Source: a virus. Taken from it: 40,631 nt of DNA. Below the pieces are notes generated by a model, which did no database searches, was not told the origin of the DNA, and worked only from the letters and a program-made list of their open reading frames with translations. Position 1 is the stretch's first letter. Each line of letters opens with the position of its first letter. The stretch is from positions 1 through 40,631 of IMG/VR virus record IMGVR_UViG_3300017772_000031; one strand, written 5' to 3'. A program made the position numbers and the translations under genes. Shown here in pieces: positions 31,662-40,078 of this stretch.

Positions 31662-32744
31662 CTAGTATGCGACAGCGTTGGAGCCGAAATCGACGGCGCC
31701 CTGACGCTTGAGGCTGGAACAAGCCAGCAATGGGTTGAGGTATCCGTTGACGACAAACGCATCCTGGTTGACAGGCTTGCGAGGGGCGTCGATACGGAGG
31801 ATCTTGCGGTTGCTTTGACGCAGGAAGTGAAGCTGGAAACCGAAACCATCACCCATGTTCTGGGGCATGTTGTTCAAGCCGGGAAGCGTAAACATTTCGG
31901 GCTTAATTCCACCCTTCACGGTCTGGCCGGTAGTGGTCAAGAAGAAGCACTTGCCGCTGCCGCTCAGGTTGTCCGCATCGTAGACGACGGGCATCTCCTT
32001 GAACATCATGTTCTCGTAACCGTAGTCAGCCATCGTCGAATCGAAGAGGCGCTGCTTCGGAGCCAACTCCTTCTCGTAGAACCCGTAGACCACATCGTCG
32101 ATAATCGCGATGTCAGGGTGCTTACCCTGTCCCGAGCAAGCCCGGTAGGTTGCGTTCCAGGTGTCGATACCGTCTACACCGAAACGGCTAATCTCTCCGT
32201 ACTGGTTGCGCCAGTTGGAGTAAGAAGCCTTGCTCAAGCCACCGGGACTGTAAGTCTGCGCTCCAGGGGCTGCAAACTCGATGAAGGTCTCGAGACCATC
32301 AACCCGCTTTGCGGGAAGAGTGGTTCCGTCACCCATCAGGTCAGCACTCACGTCCGCGAGGAAAGTGTGCAGAGCCTGGTTTTGCTTGCTCTCGGCAAGG
32401 CGGATGACGCGGGACTTGCCCGAGTTCTCATCCACTTCCTGCTGGTCCATCGTCCACGAGAAGCGGTACTTCGGCCAGCCCTGGTAACGGGCCTGCTCGA
32501 GAGTGTTCTCAGGAGTGACCGAGAAGCTTTCAAACTTCGCGATTGCGCCTGTGTTCACCGAGTCCTCGAGAACAACAGCACACCGAACCTCGGTGCCTCC
32601 GTCCTCGACCGTGAACGCGCCACCACGCAGGCAGTGGAGCATAAGCGGGTGGGCACGCATAATGTCATACGTGACCTTCGGGTTGATCTTTGGGAGAGTC
32701 GCTGCAACGACTCCAACCAGATCAATGGAAACGGTGTTACTCAT
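31662..32744 (-). CDS. major capsid protein (HK97-like fold)
   Basis: 360 residues. Regions typical of this group: an N-terminal arm, then KYRFSWTMDQQEVDENSGKS, a central VDGLETFIEF, HPDIAIIDDVVYGFYEKEL, FKEMPVVYDADNLSGS and a C-terminal FQLHFLRQSNRKILRID. It follows the scaffolding gene, the usual gene order. It builds the icosahedral shell. The ATG at 32744 has only a weak ribosome-binding site, so translation may depend on the scaffold gene. Confidence 0.85.
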   Translation of the reverse strand: MSNTVSIDLVGVVAATLPKINPKVTYDIMRAHPLMLHCLRGGAFTVEDGGTEVRCAVVLEDSVNTGAIAKFESFSVTPENTLEQARYQGWPKYRFSWTMDQQEVDENSGKSRVIRLAESKQNQALHTFLADVSADLMGDGTTLPAKRVDGLETFIEFAAPGAQTYSPGGLSKASYSNWRNQYGEISRFGVDGIDTWNATYRACSGQGKHPDIAIIDDVVYGFYEKELAPKQRLFDSTMADYGYENMMFKEMPVVYDADNLSGSGKCFFLTTTGQTVKGGIKPEMFTLPGLNNMPQNMGDGFGFQLHFLRQSNRKILRIDAPRKPVNQDAFVVNGYLNPLLACSSLKRQGAVDFGSNAVAY

Positions 32745-32749
32745 TTATT

Positions 32750-33517
32750 TCAGCTTTCGCCTGCTGGGCCTGAGGCCCATTCGGTTGTAAACGTAACAGC
32801 AGCATCTGCTGGAACGCCCTTCTCTAGAAAAGTGTCGGCAAATGCTTCACCGAACGACATGGGAATCTTGCTAGGTGCGCGACCGGCGCCAGCGTAACCA
32901 GAAGGGCGCGGCTTAGGTCGTTTATTTGGTTGACGCCTTGCGGGCGCCGCTTTTGCTGAAGCCTGACTTGCCTGAGCAAGTCGAATCAACTGGCGAGCAG
33001 CAATCTGTGGATGACTGTCTGCGAGCTGAACAAGGTCTGCGTTGTTTGGGTCTTCAAGAAGACTTCCAACTGCGGGACCAAGGCTCTTTCCGTTTACGCC
33101 CATCTGACTTGCCACTTGGTGGTAAGCAGACGTGAACGCTTCTCGACGACGAATCGGCGTGATTCCGTTCTGCAACTCTTGAAGCTTCTCGAGGAGAGGA
33201 GCCGTTGCTGCGTCTACCGCGCGTGACACGTAAAAGTTGACGTAGTCGGATGGCGATGTGCTCTGCGGGTCAGGCTCAGGAACCTCTTCGTACTCGTACT
33301 CGACTTGGTCGTTGTACTGCTGGGCCGCTTGCTGTTGGGCAATGACCATGTGCTGAAGAGTTTCGACTTGCTTTTGCAAAGCCATAACGTTTGGATCGAC
33401 TTCCGGTGTTTCCGGCGCGGCAACCTGTTCCTGCTCTACACTCTCTTCAGCGAGTGTTTCGTCTCCAGGGTCTCCGCTTGCGAAGTCGAGAACTTCTTCC
33501 GTCTGCTGCTCGTCCAT
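32750..33517 (-). CDS. capsid scaffolding protein
   Basis: 255 residues, acidic N-terminus (MDEQQTEEVLDFASGDPGDE), a Gln-rich coiled coil (MALQKQVETLQHMVIAQQQA) and a basic Pro-rich end (RRQPNKRPKPRPSGYAGAGR). This is the profile of a scaffold made just before the major capsid protein. GGAGGA (33521-33526 on the plus strand as TCCTCC) gives a strong ribosome-binding site. It is the first gene of the long minus-strand operon. Confidence 0.8.
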   Translation of the reverse strand: MDEQQTEEVLDFASGDPGDETLAEESVEQEQVAAPETPEVDPNVMALQKQVETLQHMVIAQQQAAQQYNDQVEYEYEEVPEPDPQSTSPSDYVNFYVSRAVDAATAPLLEKLQELQNGITPIRRREAFTSAYHQVASQMGVNGKSLGPAVGSLLEDPNNADLVQLADSHPQIAARQLIRLAQASQASAKAAPARRQPNKRPKPRPSGYAGAGRAPSKIPMSFGEAFADTFLEKGVPADAAVTFTTEWASGPAGES

Positions 33518-33552
33518 GTTTCCTCCATCGTTTCTCGCGCCACAAGACCGGG

Positions 33553-33582
33553 ATTAGACAAGGACTGTGGTTTACGAGTAAA
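33553..33582 (-). promoter_or_regulatory. putative late promoter for the minus-strand virion operon
   Basis: On the minus strand, TTTACT (33577-33582) and TCTAAT (33553-33558) sit 18 bases apart, 4/6 and 5/6 matches to -35 and -10. They lie 36 bases upstream of the scaffold ATG. The -35 overlaps the GTTTAC-GA-GTAAAC palindrome, so a regulator could compete for it. Confidence 0.45.
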
Positions 33583-33595
33583 CGCTAGTGCTAGC
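33570..33595. repeat. paired palindromes between scaffold and portal genes
   Basis: GTTTAC-GA-GTAAAC (33570-33583) and GCTAG-TG-CTAGC (33584-33595) are perfect inverted repeats, abutting each other, in the only divergent gap of the late region. Both are candidate operator sites for late control. Confidence 0.55.
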
Positions 33596-33635
33596 CTGAG
33601 CAAGCCTCATGCGATTGTCAACAAGGGATTTATAA

Positions 33636-35609
33636 ATGGCGCGTATCAAACTAAGCGACCACATGATCGACAAGTTTCTCGGTGATATGAGGTCTTCTCA
33701 GCATCGCATTGACGAGGAATGGCGACCACGGTGGAACAAAGTCGAGGCTGCATACCAGGGCAAATCGCCAGAAGAGATTCATGGAGTTATGGGCGATAGA
33801 AACGCCGTCAACTTCAACTTCATTCTCTCTACAGCCAACACGATCATCCCTAGCGTCTTGCCGACAGACCCCTACATCACGTTCAAGTCGCGTGACCCAA
33901 AAGACAGAGACGCCGCTTTCGTTGCCGAAGCCTCTGTGAACTACGCATACAAAACAGGTCGAGCAAACTCAGCTACTCGCAACGTTCTTCTCGACTGCGA
34001 AAAGTTCTCGATGGGTATCGGCAAGGTTGTCTACAACCCCGCAGGGAATGTGACCCCTGTTATCCACTACGACCAAGATGCAGAGATCGAACTCGACCAC
34101 GACGAAGACGCTTTGGATGGGGCTATTGGTTCAGAGATTGCCTACGAAATGGAGTCTGAAGGGTTCAACATGCTTATCGAGGGAGACGGGATTGATATCC
34201 CAACCCTCGAGCGTGTGGCTCCGTGGAACTTCTTGTTCCCTGAGGGGCATGACGACATCAACAAGTGTCCGTGGGTAGCAGAACGACTTCTGGTCAAGCT
34301 CGATGACCTCCGCATGTACGAAGGCTTTACTGTAAAGCCACACGTTATGGCGAAAGAGAATCTATCTCTTCATATGCCAGGAGGAACTCTCGAAGCCGCC
34401 ATCATGCGACAGCCGGGTGCAGATATTGACCCAGGCTTTGTCGCTCTTTACGAGATTCACTACTGGGTGCGGCAGAAGAGAAAGCTTGTCCGAAGGATTC
34501 TCTGGATCCTCGACAACACCAACGCACAAGGTTTTGACCGCGTCGTCAGGCACATCGAAGACGACAGCGGCATGCGCGGCTATCCCTTTGTCATGCTTCG
34601 CACTGTCGTAAACCCCGGCAAGATGTGCGAGCCAGACATTGCCGACCTCGCCACAATCCAGCCAGTCGCAGACCGGCTTAACGCTGAACTTGCTGCTGTG
34701 CTTCGGCATCACAAGCAGGCCAGCAAGCAAAAGTATGTGGCCGCACCTGGCGCTCTCTCAGGTGACTCCCAGTTTGAAAAGCTACTTCGCTCTGAGCGAG
34801 ACCTATCTGCTGCCGAGCTTCCGTCTCAGTTCAACGACGTAAGGCAGGCTCTTCAACTTGTGCCCATTGCCCCGATGCCGCCAGACGTTCCGTTCATGCT
34901 GCAGACGCTGCAGCGACTCATGTACGAAATCGGAGGCGTCGATGTCTTCCAGCGCGGAGGAGTTGCCCGAAAGGGAACCACCGCAACAGAGGTCGCAGTC
35001 GCAAGTCAGTCCTTCCAGAACCGAGCGCAAATCCGAAAGCGTGCTGTCGAGCAGTTCATCGAAGATGTTGCTCGTCGTTACCTCGACTGCATGCGTCGAT
35101 ACTGGACACAGACAAACTGGATTCGAGGAGCTGGCACTGGAGACGATTCGTTTATCGAAGTCAGTTCAGAGCGCATGAGAGGCGCATTCGACATCACGGC
35201 AAGCGTGTCTGAGTTCGACCCGAACGAGCAGACAAATGAGTTGCAGGCGTTCAACGGATTGCTTCAGACGATTGCTGCCACCATTCAGACGATCATGCCC
35301 CTGGTACAGGCGCAGGTTCTTCCGAAGGACACAATCAACAACTTTGTACGGAAAGCGTTTGAGCTTTGGCGCCAGGACAGCCGAAGGCTCATTGGCCCGC
35401 TTTCATCTCTAGCCAACCCGATTGCATCGCAACAAAACATTGCAGCGCAGGGACCGGCTAACCCAGAAGAAGAGATGCCGTCTGCAGGGGAAGACGTACA
35501 AGCAGCGAGCATCAACGGACAAGGTTTTGGTGGGGGTTTTCAAGGGATGTCTGGGGGACTGGCGGGCACTGGGCCTAGACCGGGAGCCGGACAAATTGTG
35601 GAGGAATAG
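33636..35609 (+). CDS. portal protein
   Basis: 657 residues. ATG at 33636 follows AAGGGA. N-terminus RIDEEWRPRWNKVEAAYQG and NFNFILSTANTIIPSVLPTDPY, split, are typical of podovirus portals, as are DPSVARE-like regions (ERVAPWNFLFPEGHDDINKC) and the long C-terminal helical part (FQNRAQIRKRAVEQFIEDVA). It forms the 12-fold DNA channel at one vertex. It is on the opposite strand to capsid and tail genes, which is unusual. Confidence 0.88.
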   Translation: MARIKLSDHMIDKFLGDMRSSQHRIDEEWRPRWNKVEAAYQGKSPEEIHGVMGDRNAVNFNFILSTANTIIPSVLPTDPYITFKSRDPKDRDAAFVAEASVNYAYKTGRANSATRNVLLDCEKFSMGIGKVVYNPAGNVTPVIHYDQDAEIELDHDEDALDGAIGSEIAYEMESEGFNMLIEGDGIDIPTLERVAPWNFLFPEGHDDINKCPWVAERLLVKLDDLRMYEGFTVKPHVMAKENLSLHMPGGTLEAAIMRQPGADIDPGFVALYEIHYWVRQKRKLVRRILWILDNTNAQGFDRVVRHIEDDSGMRGYPFVMLRTVVNPGKMCEPDIADLATIQPVADRLNAELAAVLRHHKQASKQKYVAAPGALSGDSQFEKLLRSERDLSAAELPSQFNDVRQALQLVPIAPMPPDVPFMLQTLQRLMYEIGGVDVFQRGGVARKGTTATEVAVASQSFQNRAQIRKRAVEQFIEDVARRYLDCMRRYWTQTNWIRGAGTGDDSFIEVSSERMRGAFDITASVSEFDPNEQTNELQAFNGLLQTIAATIQTIMPLVQAQVLPKDTINNFVRKAFELWRQDSRRLIGPLSSLANPIASQQNIAAQGPANPEEEMPSAGEDVQAASINGQGFGGGFQGMSGGLAGTGPRPGAGQIVEE

Positions 35610-35611
35610 AC

Positions 35612-36172
35612 GTGCTTTACGAGTTCAAATGCCAGAAGTACACATGCAAGCGTGTGTTTGAAGAGCCGATGTCCCTGTCTCGATACGAGAAGGTATTGGC
35701 TATGGACCCTCCCTTCTACGAGGTGAGGTGCCCCATGTGCGATACGAAAGCCCCGAAGAGGCACTACACGGCAATGTCTACACCTCGAGTCCACAGGGAC
35801 TATGGAGAGTGGAACCCGCGCACAGCCCCGAAAGAGCTTGTGGGCAGGTCGTGGACAAGCAAGGGAGAGAAAGAGCAGCAGGTCCGCGAAGTCATGGGCA
35901 GCAACTTCGTCGTCGGTGAAGTTGACCGCGACAAGACGGTCAAGCCTTTCAATCCTCAGGCTGTCCACATCAAGGCGAAAGACGTTAAGCGACCGACAGG
36001 TCCGATTGACGTGAAGTCTGCCGTGCAGAAAGCAATCAAGCCCGGTGTCTCCTTCAAGGTGAAGAACCTAGCAAAGGAGATTAACGCTCCGTACAACCGG
36101 GTCTACACCATCGTCAAGATGCTCGATGGCGTGACGAAGGTTGCCCCTGGAGAGTTTCAGCTTTCTAGTTAG
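35612..36172 (+). CDS. FmdB-like zinc ribbon fused to a winged-helix domain
   Basis: 186 residues, GTG at 35612 with GGAGG nearby. The start LYEFKCQKYTCKRVFEEP is FmdB-like with a widened first cysteine pair (C-x4-C), then CPMC. The C-terminal ~60 residues (VKSAVQKAIKPGVSFKVKNL; NAPYNRVYTIVKMLDGVTKV) look like a small winged helix. Its stop abuts the convergent terminase stop. A DNA-binding role near packaging genes is inferred. Confidence 0.65.
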   Translation: MLYEFKCQKYTCKRVFEEPMSLSRYEKVLAMDPPFYEVRCPMCDTKAPKRHYTAMSTPRVHRDYGEWNPRTAPKELVGRSWTSKGEKEQQVREVMGSNFVVGEVDRDKTVKPFNPQAVHIKAKDVKRPTGPIDVKSAVQKAIKPGVSFKVKNLAKEINAPYNRVYTIVKMLDGVTKVAPGEFQLSS

Positions 36173-38164
36173 CTACTGCTGGATGTACCCGCTGGCTGCG
36201 GCGTTTAAGTCTTCAGCCTCCTGACCGGCAATCTCCCACATCTCCTCCGTCCACGTAGAGGCGTCCCACGGGTTGGGCTCGTCCTCTGCTGGGCGCTGGT
36301 TAAGGCGACCGATGTAGTGGGTAATCGCGCAAGCGATTATCGCACTCATCGCATCGTCGTCGTGCATGCCGGATGGCGCACTAATCTTCAACATCCGGGT
36401 GCCTTCTGAGTCTGCTGTCACCGTTGCTGCTCTAAGGGCACGTAGCTCTTCAAACGCATTGCGGCTTCTAATCTTGATGTACTTCTCGCGGAACGCTTTG
36501 ATGGCGAGGCCGATGGCTGCGTTCTTGCTCGAGGAGGTAGTACTCCACCCCAGGAGCGCAGTAGGTGAGTTGCCTACTTGGTTCACTACCTTCCGCCTGT
36601 ACAGGTTGTAGTAGCGCGTGTGATAGAGCATCGCGATTAAGCCGTGACCGGCACCTGTAGCCTCTGGCGCGAGGATTGCCCGGTTGTAGTAAATGGAGAT
36701 GAGCAGGAGAACATCTGCGTACTGGACCTGATCGACCTTCCCCCTCCACGCAGCAACCTGCTCGAGCGTAACCTCGTCTACAACCGTGACCGAGTCCCAG
36801 TCACCATCGTCGTGTCCAGCAGCCACATCTGCCGCAACAAGGTATCGACGGCGGGGCTCAGGATGCTTCCACACAGAGAATTGCCCGACCCCCGGCATAG
36901 CCTCAATCAACTCAGGCTTATAGGTAGTCCACATCCGCTCATACTTGTCGGGAGACCACTGAGAGGAGTCCACTATCTCGTACCACTTGTGCTCTGGGCA
37001 TGAGTGGAACTCACCAGGGTCGAAGCCGACGTATGGCGCACAGATGTCGCAGGCGCACACAAAAGCCTTCTCCTGATAGTCCATGTCGTTCTTGTCGAAC
37101 ACAAGGCGACCGGTACTCCCAAAAGCCTCTTCGTCGGTAGACGGGTACTGTTGGCGGAAACCGGCCTGGTCTCCACCACACTTCGTCATGATGGTTTCCC
37201 TGCGCCACTGAAGAGCCTCGAGGGAAACGTAGTCTCCAAACCTGTCGAGCAGGTCTTGCTCATCAGGAGCCAGCGTCTTTCTGAAGTCCTCCTCTGAGCA
37301 TCGCAAAGACTTTCGGTACTCCGTCATCAGGAACCACGGAGTGAAGATGACGTACCACTGACTGTTCTCGTCGCCTGGGTACTTCTCTTTCAGCGGCATC
37401 CAGGGCGGAATGTCACCGCCAAAGACCCTGCCGTTTGAGTACATCTCATGGTGGTAGTCGCCGCCTCCCTCGCACGTTGACTCGACATACACAAAGGAGT
37501 CGGGCGTATCCGGCACCGACTGCATCATATTGAGCATGAACTCGCGAGGGTTGTTGTAGAGGGCAATCTCGGATACGTGAACCTTGCGAGCAGTGATGCC
37601 GTTTGCGCTTGTAGCTCCGCGAGGAAGCACCACGTTAAGACGCGAACGCAAGCCCTCTGCGCCTCGAGGTGACCGGAAGTCTAGAGCGGTACGGTTGTCG
37701 TATTTACGTTTTGGCTGAAGGCTCTTCGGAAGGTGCTCGTAGAAAAGTTTGCACTTCGTAAACACCTCATGGACCGTCTTGTCCGTATGGGCGACAAACA
37801 AAGCCGTCTCGTCAAACTGGGTGACGCACTGGTGAAAGCAGTAGCCCTGGACGAATGTTGAGCAGCCTGTCTGGCGGGCCTTCGCTTCCCATACGCGAAC
37901 AGGCTCTCCTGCAGCCTGGATGCCGCTAATCAACTCCCATCGGATTCGCTGTGGAAGGTTGAGAACAAGCGACTCGAACGTTCCAGCTTTCGTCTGTATT
38001 CGTAGTAGCTCGGAAGCGAACTCTGGGAAATCGACGTAGCGTCCCGAAGTGAGTTCTGCTTCAGCCGATCCCTTAGGGGCCGACCTATCCTCCCCATCTT
38101 CCCCCTTTTCATTCTCCCTATCGGCTGGAACCGATTTGCCGTAACGCCCTTTGGCATGTGCCAT
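36173..38164 (-). CDS. terL: terminase large subunit
   Basis: 663 residues. ATG at 38164 follows AGGAGA. Motor: Walker A-like KARQTGCST (95-103) and Walker B VHVSEI (195-200). Nuclease: acidic ADVAAGHDDGDWD around D446, E501 in LAPEATG, and HDDDAM (601-606). An unusual insert at 368-393 has C370, C372, C375, C389 and H392 (CACDIC...CPEH), a likely zinc site between motor and nuclease. It packages DNA into the portal. Its first 235 bases overlap the gene upstream in another frame. Confidence 0.92.
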   Translation of the reverse strand: MAHAKGRYGKSVPADRENEKGEDGEDRSAPKGSAEAELTSGRYVDFPEFASELLRIQTKAGTFESLVLNLPQRIRWELISGIQAAGEPVRVWEAKARQTGCSTFVQGYCFHQCVTQFDETALFVAHTDKTVHEVFTKCKLFYEHLPKSLQPKRKYDNRTALDFRSPRGAEGLRSRLNVVLPRGATSANGITARKVHVSEIALYNNPREFMLNMMQSVPDTPDSFVYVESTCEGGGDYHHEMYSNGRVFGGDIPPWMPLKEKYPGDENSQWYVIFTPWFLMTEYRKSLRCSEEDFRKTLAPDEQDLLDRFGDYVSLEALQWRRETIMTKCGGDQAGFRQQYPSTDEEAFGSTGRLVFDKNDMDYQEKAFVCACDICAPYVGFDPGEFHSCPEHKWYEIVDSSQWSPDKYERMWTTYKPELIEAMPGVGQFSVWKHPEPRRRYLVAADVAAGHDDGDWDSVTVVDEVTLEQVAAWRGKVDQVQYADVLLLISIYYNRAILAPEATGAGHGLIAMLYHTRYYNLYRRKVVNQVGNSPTALLGWSTTSSSKNAAIGLAIKAFREKYIKIRSRNAFEELRALRAATVTADSEGTRMLKISAPSGMHDDDAMSAIIACAITHYIGRLNQRPAEDEPNPWDASTWTEEMWEIAGQEAEDLNAAASGYIQQ

Positions 38165-38823
38165 ATCTTCTCCTTTAGCTTTTCGCCGGTAATCGGGTTC
38201 AACCCCATCAGGTAATCACGGCTGAAAGACTGAATGTCTGAAAGAGCCATCCTGCTCTTTGTGTGGTGTCTCGCTACCCAGTTCGCAAGACCGCGCAGCG
38301 TCTGCTCTCCGTAAGCCTGGGGAGGCGTCATCTCGATTCCTGCGTCGGCAAAGTCTTCATGCATCTGACTTACAACGTATGGGTGAAACCAGATGGTGCG
38401 AAACTCTTTATCTGCAGTTGGCCCTCGAGTGACAAGTTCAATGCGCTCGCTTTCAAGCAAAGACATGTACGTCTGCACGTAGATGAGAGGCACACCCAGA
38501 GCAAGGCAGGCGACTAGGTCTGAGACCACTGTGGTGTGTGAAGCTATCCACATGTTGATCATCGGGCTCCACAAATCCAGAACGATGGCGCTCTCTGGAA
38601 TAGGACAGCCGACAACACGCCTCCTCTGCATGCCGGGAAAGCGCATGTAAGGAGAAGCGTCTCCACGCATCGCAGCCTTGAACTCCCGCATGTGACGCTC
38701 AGGGCGAGAGATATCGCCAAACCTGGTCCAATCCCCCACCCCCCACATCGAACCCTTTACGTCCCAGCGATGCGCTTTGACCTTAGAGAGTTCACTCGTC
38801 TCATTCTTGAGCCACCACGACAC
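37930..38823 (-). CDS. hypothetical protein (297 aa) overlapping terL
   Basis: GTG start at 38823. The product is basic, with tryptophan-rich N-terminus (SWWLKNETSELSKVKAHRWD), a hydrophobic centre (MINMWIASHTTVVSDLVACL) and a basic C-terminus. The last 235 bases overlap terL out of frame, far longer than elsewhere here. By place it could be the small terminase or a packaging factor, but no known small-terminase motif is visible. The ribosome-binding site is weak. Confidence 0.6.
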   Translation of the reverse strand: MSWWLKNETSELSKVKAHRWDVKGSMWGVGDWTRFGDISRPERHMREFKAAMRGDASPYMRFPGMQRRRVVGCPIPESAIVLDLWSPMINMWIASHTTVVSDLVACLALGVPLIYVQTYMSLLESERIELVTRGPTADKEFRTIWFHPYVVSQMHEDFADAGIEMTPPQAYGEQTLRGLANWVARHHTKSRMALSDIQSFSRDYLMGLNPITGEKLKEKIWHMPKGVTANRFQPIGRMKRGKMGRIGRPLRDRLKQNSLRDATSISQSSLPSYYEYRRKLERSSRLFSTFHSESDGS

Positions 38824-38825
38824 AC

Positions 38826-39137
38826 CTAGTCCGCAGGCTCAGACTTCTTCACGGCTTTCTTAGCAACCGGGCGCTTCGTCGTTTTTTTTGCGGTAACTGG
38901 CTTTTCAGACCATCGCCACACCTTTGCGACGAGAACGCCACGCATGAGCTTTGCCCCAGGGAACAACTGCTCTGGCGCGTATTCCTGGGCGCCCGAAGTA
39001 AGCTGGAGCTGGGCCAGGCCTTTGTCCTTCTGGTGACGCCAGCCCGTGACCATCACGTCCCTAATCTCTCCGAAGTAGTTCACCCGCACAAAGTCACCGA
39101 TACGGACGTTGCCTTTCGCTACATTCATCTCAAACAT
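38826..39137 (-). CDS. small protein with basic Ala/Lys tail (103 aa)
   Basis: Start chosen at ATG 39137, preceded by AAGGGA. The core (IGDFVRVNYFGEIRDVMVTGW; LQLTSGAQEYAPEQLFPG) looks like a small SH3/KOW barrel. The tail (AKKTTKRPVAKKAVKKSEPAD) resembles histone-like DNA-binding ends. A DNA-packaging accessory or nucleoid-like protein is likely. It ends two bases before the 297-residue gene. Confidence 0.6.
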   Translation of the reverse strand: MFEMNVAKGNVRIGDFVRVNYFGEIRDVMVTGWRHQKDKGLAQLQLTSGAQEYAPEQLFPGAKLMRGVLVAKVWRWSEKPVTAKKTTKRPVAKKAVKKSEPAD

Positions 39138-39191
39138 CTCAATCCCTTCTCGCCTTTCGGCATAACTCAATCGCAATAAAGAAGACCCGAC

Positions 39192-39515
39192 ATGCTCAAA
39201 AAGCGCCGAGTGCTAAGGAAAAGGAAAGTCAAAAAGCGTGACCCGAAGCTCGCTAGCGCAGGGGTCTCCGCGTACAACAAGCCGAAGAGGACACCCAGCC
39301 ACCCGAAGAAGTCGCACGTCGTTGTCGTAAAGAAAGACGGGCAGACAAAGACAATCCGCTTCGGAGAGCAGGGCGCCTCGACCGCAGGAAAGCCAAAGCC
39401 TGGAGAGCCCCTTCGCATGAAGAAGAAGAGGAAGTCCTTCAAGGCGAGGCATCGGAAGAACATCGCTAAAGGCCCGATGTCCGCTGCTTACTGGGCTGAC
39501 AAGGTGAAGTGGTAG
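39192..39515 (+). CDS. conserved basic phage protein (107 aa)
   Basis: Very basic. The block DPKLASAGVSAYNKPKRTPS, HPKKSHVVVVKKDGQTKTIRF, split, GEQGASTAGKPKPG and the end KNIAKGPMSAAYWADKVKW, recurs across many environmental phages, usually beside DUF5872-like genes, from my knowledge of that family. A DNA-binding virion role is possible. It runs on the plus strand, opposite its neighbours, with weak ribosome-binding purines (AAGA). Confidence 0.75.
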   Translation: MLKKRRVLRKRKVKKRDPKLASAGVSAYNKPKRTPSHPKKSHVVVVKKDGQTKTIRFGEQGASTAGKPKPGEPLRMKKKRKSFKARHRKNIAKGPMSAAYWADKVKW

Positions 39516-39616
39516 ACGAGGAGTCGAGCCTGTCGGCGCAACGCTCCACAAATCGAGACAGCTCTCGCAGCGCGGAAGCTAGCCTTCGGAAAGCACAGGG
39601 CACAAATCCTCCATAC

Positions 39617-39645
39617 TTGCGTACTTACGCAAACACTGCTGTAGA
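39617..39645 (+). promoter_or_regulatory. palindrome overlapping an extended -10 promoter
   Basis: TTGCGTA-CT-TACGCAA (39617-39632) is a perfect inverted repeat. Its left arm doubles as -35 TTGCGT, followed after 17 bases by TG-C-TGTAGA, an extended -10 (39637-39645). The start would be near 39652, reading toward the hairpin at 39695. A repressor on the palindrome would block it. Confidence 0.45.
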
Positions 39646-39694
39646 CTCCCGCTGAACGTCCAGGGGCTATCCTCCATCCCTCTCAGCCCCCCGC

Positions 39695-39724
39695 CTACCC
39701 ACCAGACCCCCCTCTGGTGGGTAG
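39695..39724. terminator. 12-bp perfect hairpin with C6 loop
   Basis: CTACCCACCAGA (39695-39706) and TCTGGTGGGTAG (39713-39724) pair perfectly around CCCCCC. It includes the stop of the minus gene. On the plus strand it is followed by TGTCGGTTTTGG, a weak U-stretch, so termination is more plausible rightward. Confidence 0.55.
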
Positions 39725-40078
39725 TGTCGGTTTTGGGGTATCGAGGTCCGTCCACCGAAACGTAGGTGTGCCGCTACCGAGCCATCCCCCGCTCGTATTC
39801 GTGTAGAACCAGTCAATAGCCTCTTCCTCTGAGCAGTCCCCCATCTCGAGGGTCGCCTGGATGCATAAGTCCGCATCGTAAACAGCAACCCAAACACCCG
39901 GCTTTCGAGGCCAGTTGTCGTGAGGGAAGTCTGTAATGCCGAGAAGCGCAGCGTCGTAAAACTCGCGAGGCTCGAGAAGCAAGGCGTCAGGGTTCTTCTC
40001 CCGAAGAGACTGAACGATCCCCTCAGGCGAATCAGGCCAGGGGCCGTTCATCTGCCGAATCATACGAAGACACCACAT
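39695..40078 (-). CDS. hypothetical protein (127 aa)
   Basis: ATG at 40078 (overlaps the previous stop by one base) with GAGGGGGG upstream. The product (WPDSPEGIVQSLREKNPDAL; DNWPRKPGVWVAVYDADLC; GDCSEEEAIDWFYTNTS) looks like a soluble alpha/beta protein with two Cys. No family is recognised. It is co-translated with the RHH-like regulator. Confidence 0.6.
   Translation of the reverse strand: MWCLRMIRQMNGPWPDSPEGIVQSLREKNPDALLLEPREFYDAALLGITDFPHDNWPRKPGVWVAVYDADLCIQATLEMGDCSEEEAIDWFYTNTSGGWLGSGTPTFRWTDLDTPKPTLPTRGGSGG

Noticed and set aside
31815-32897. 360-aa plus-strand frame
   Set aside because: Lies antisense to the major capsid gene with no ribosome-binding site and low-quality protein texture. 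A shadow of the capsid coding frame.
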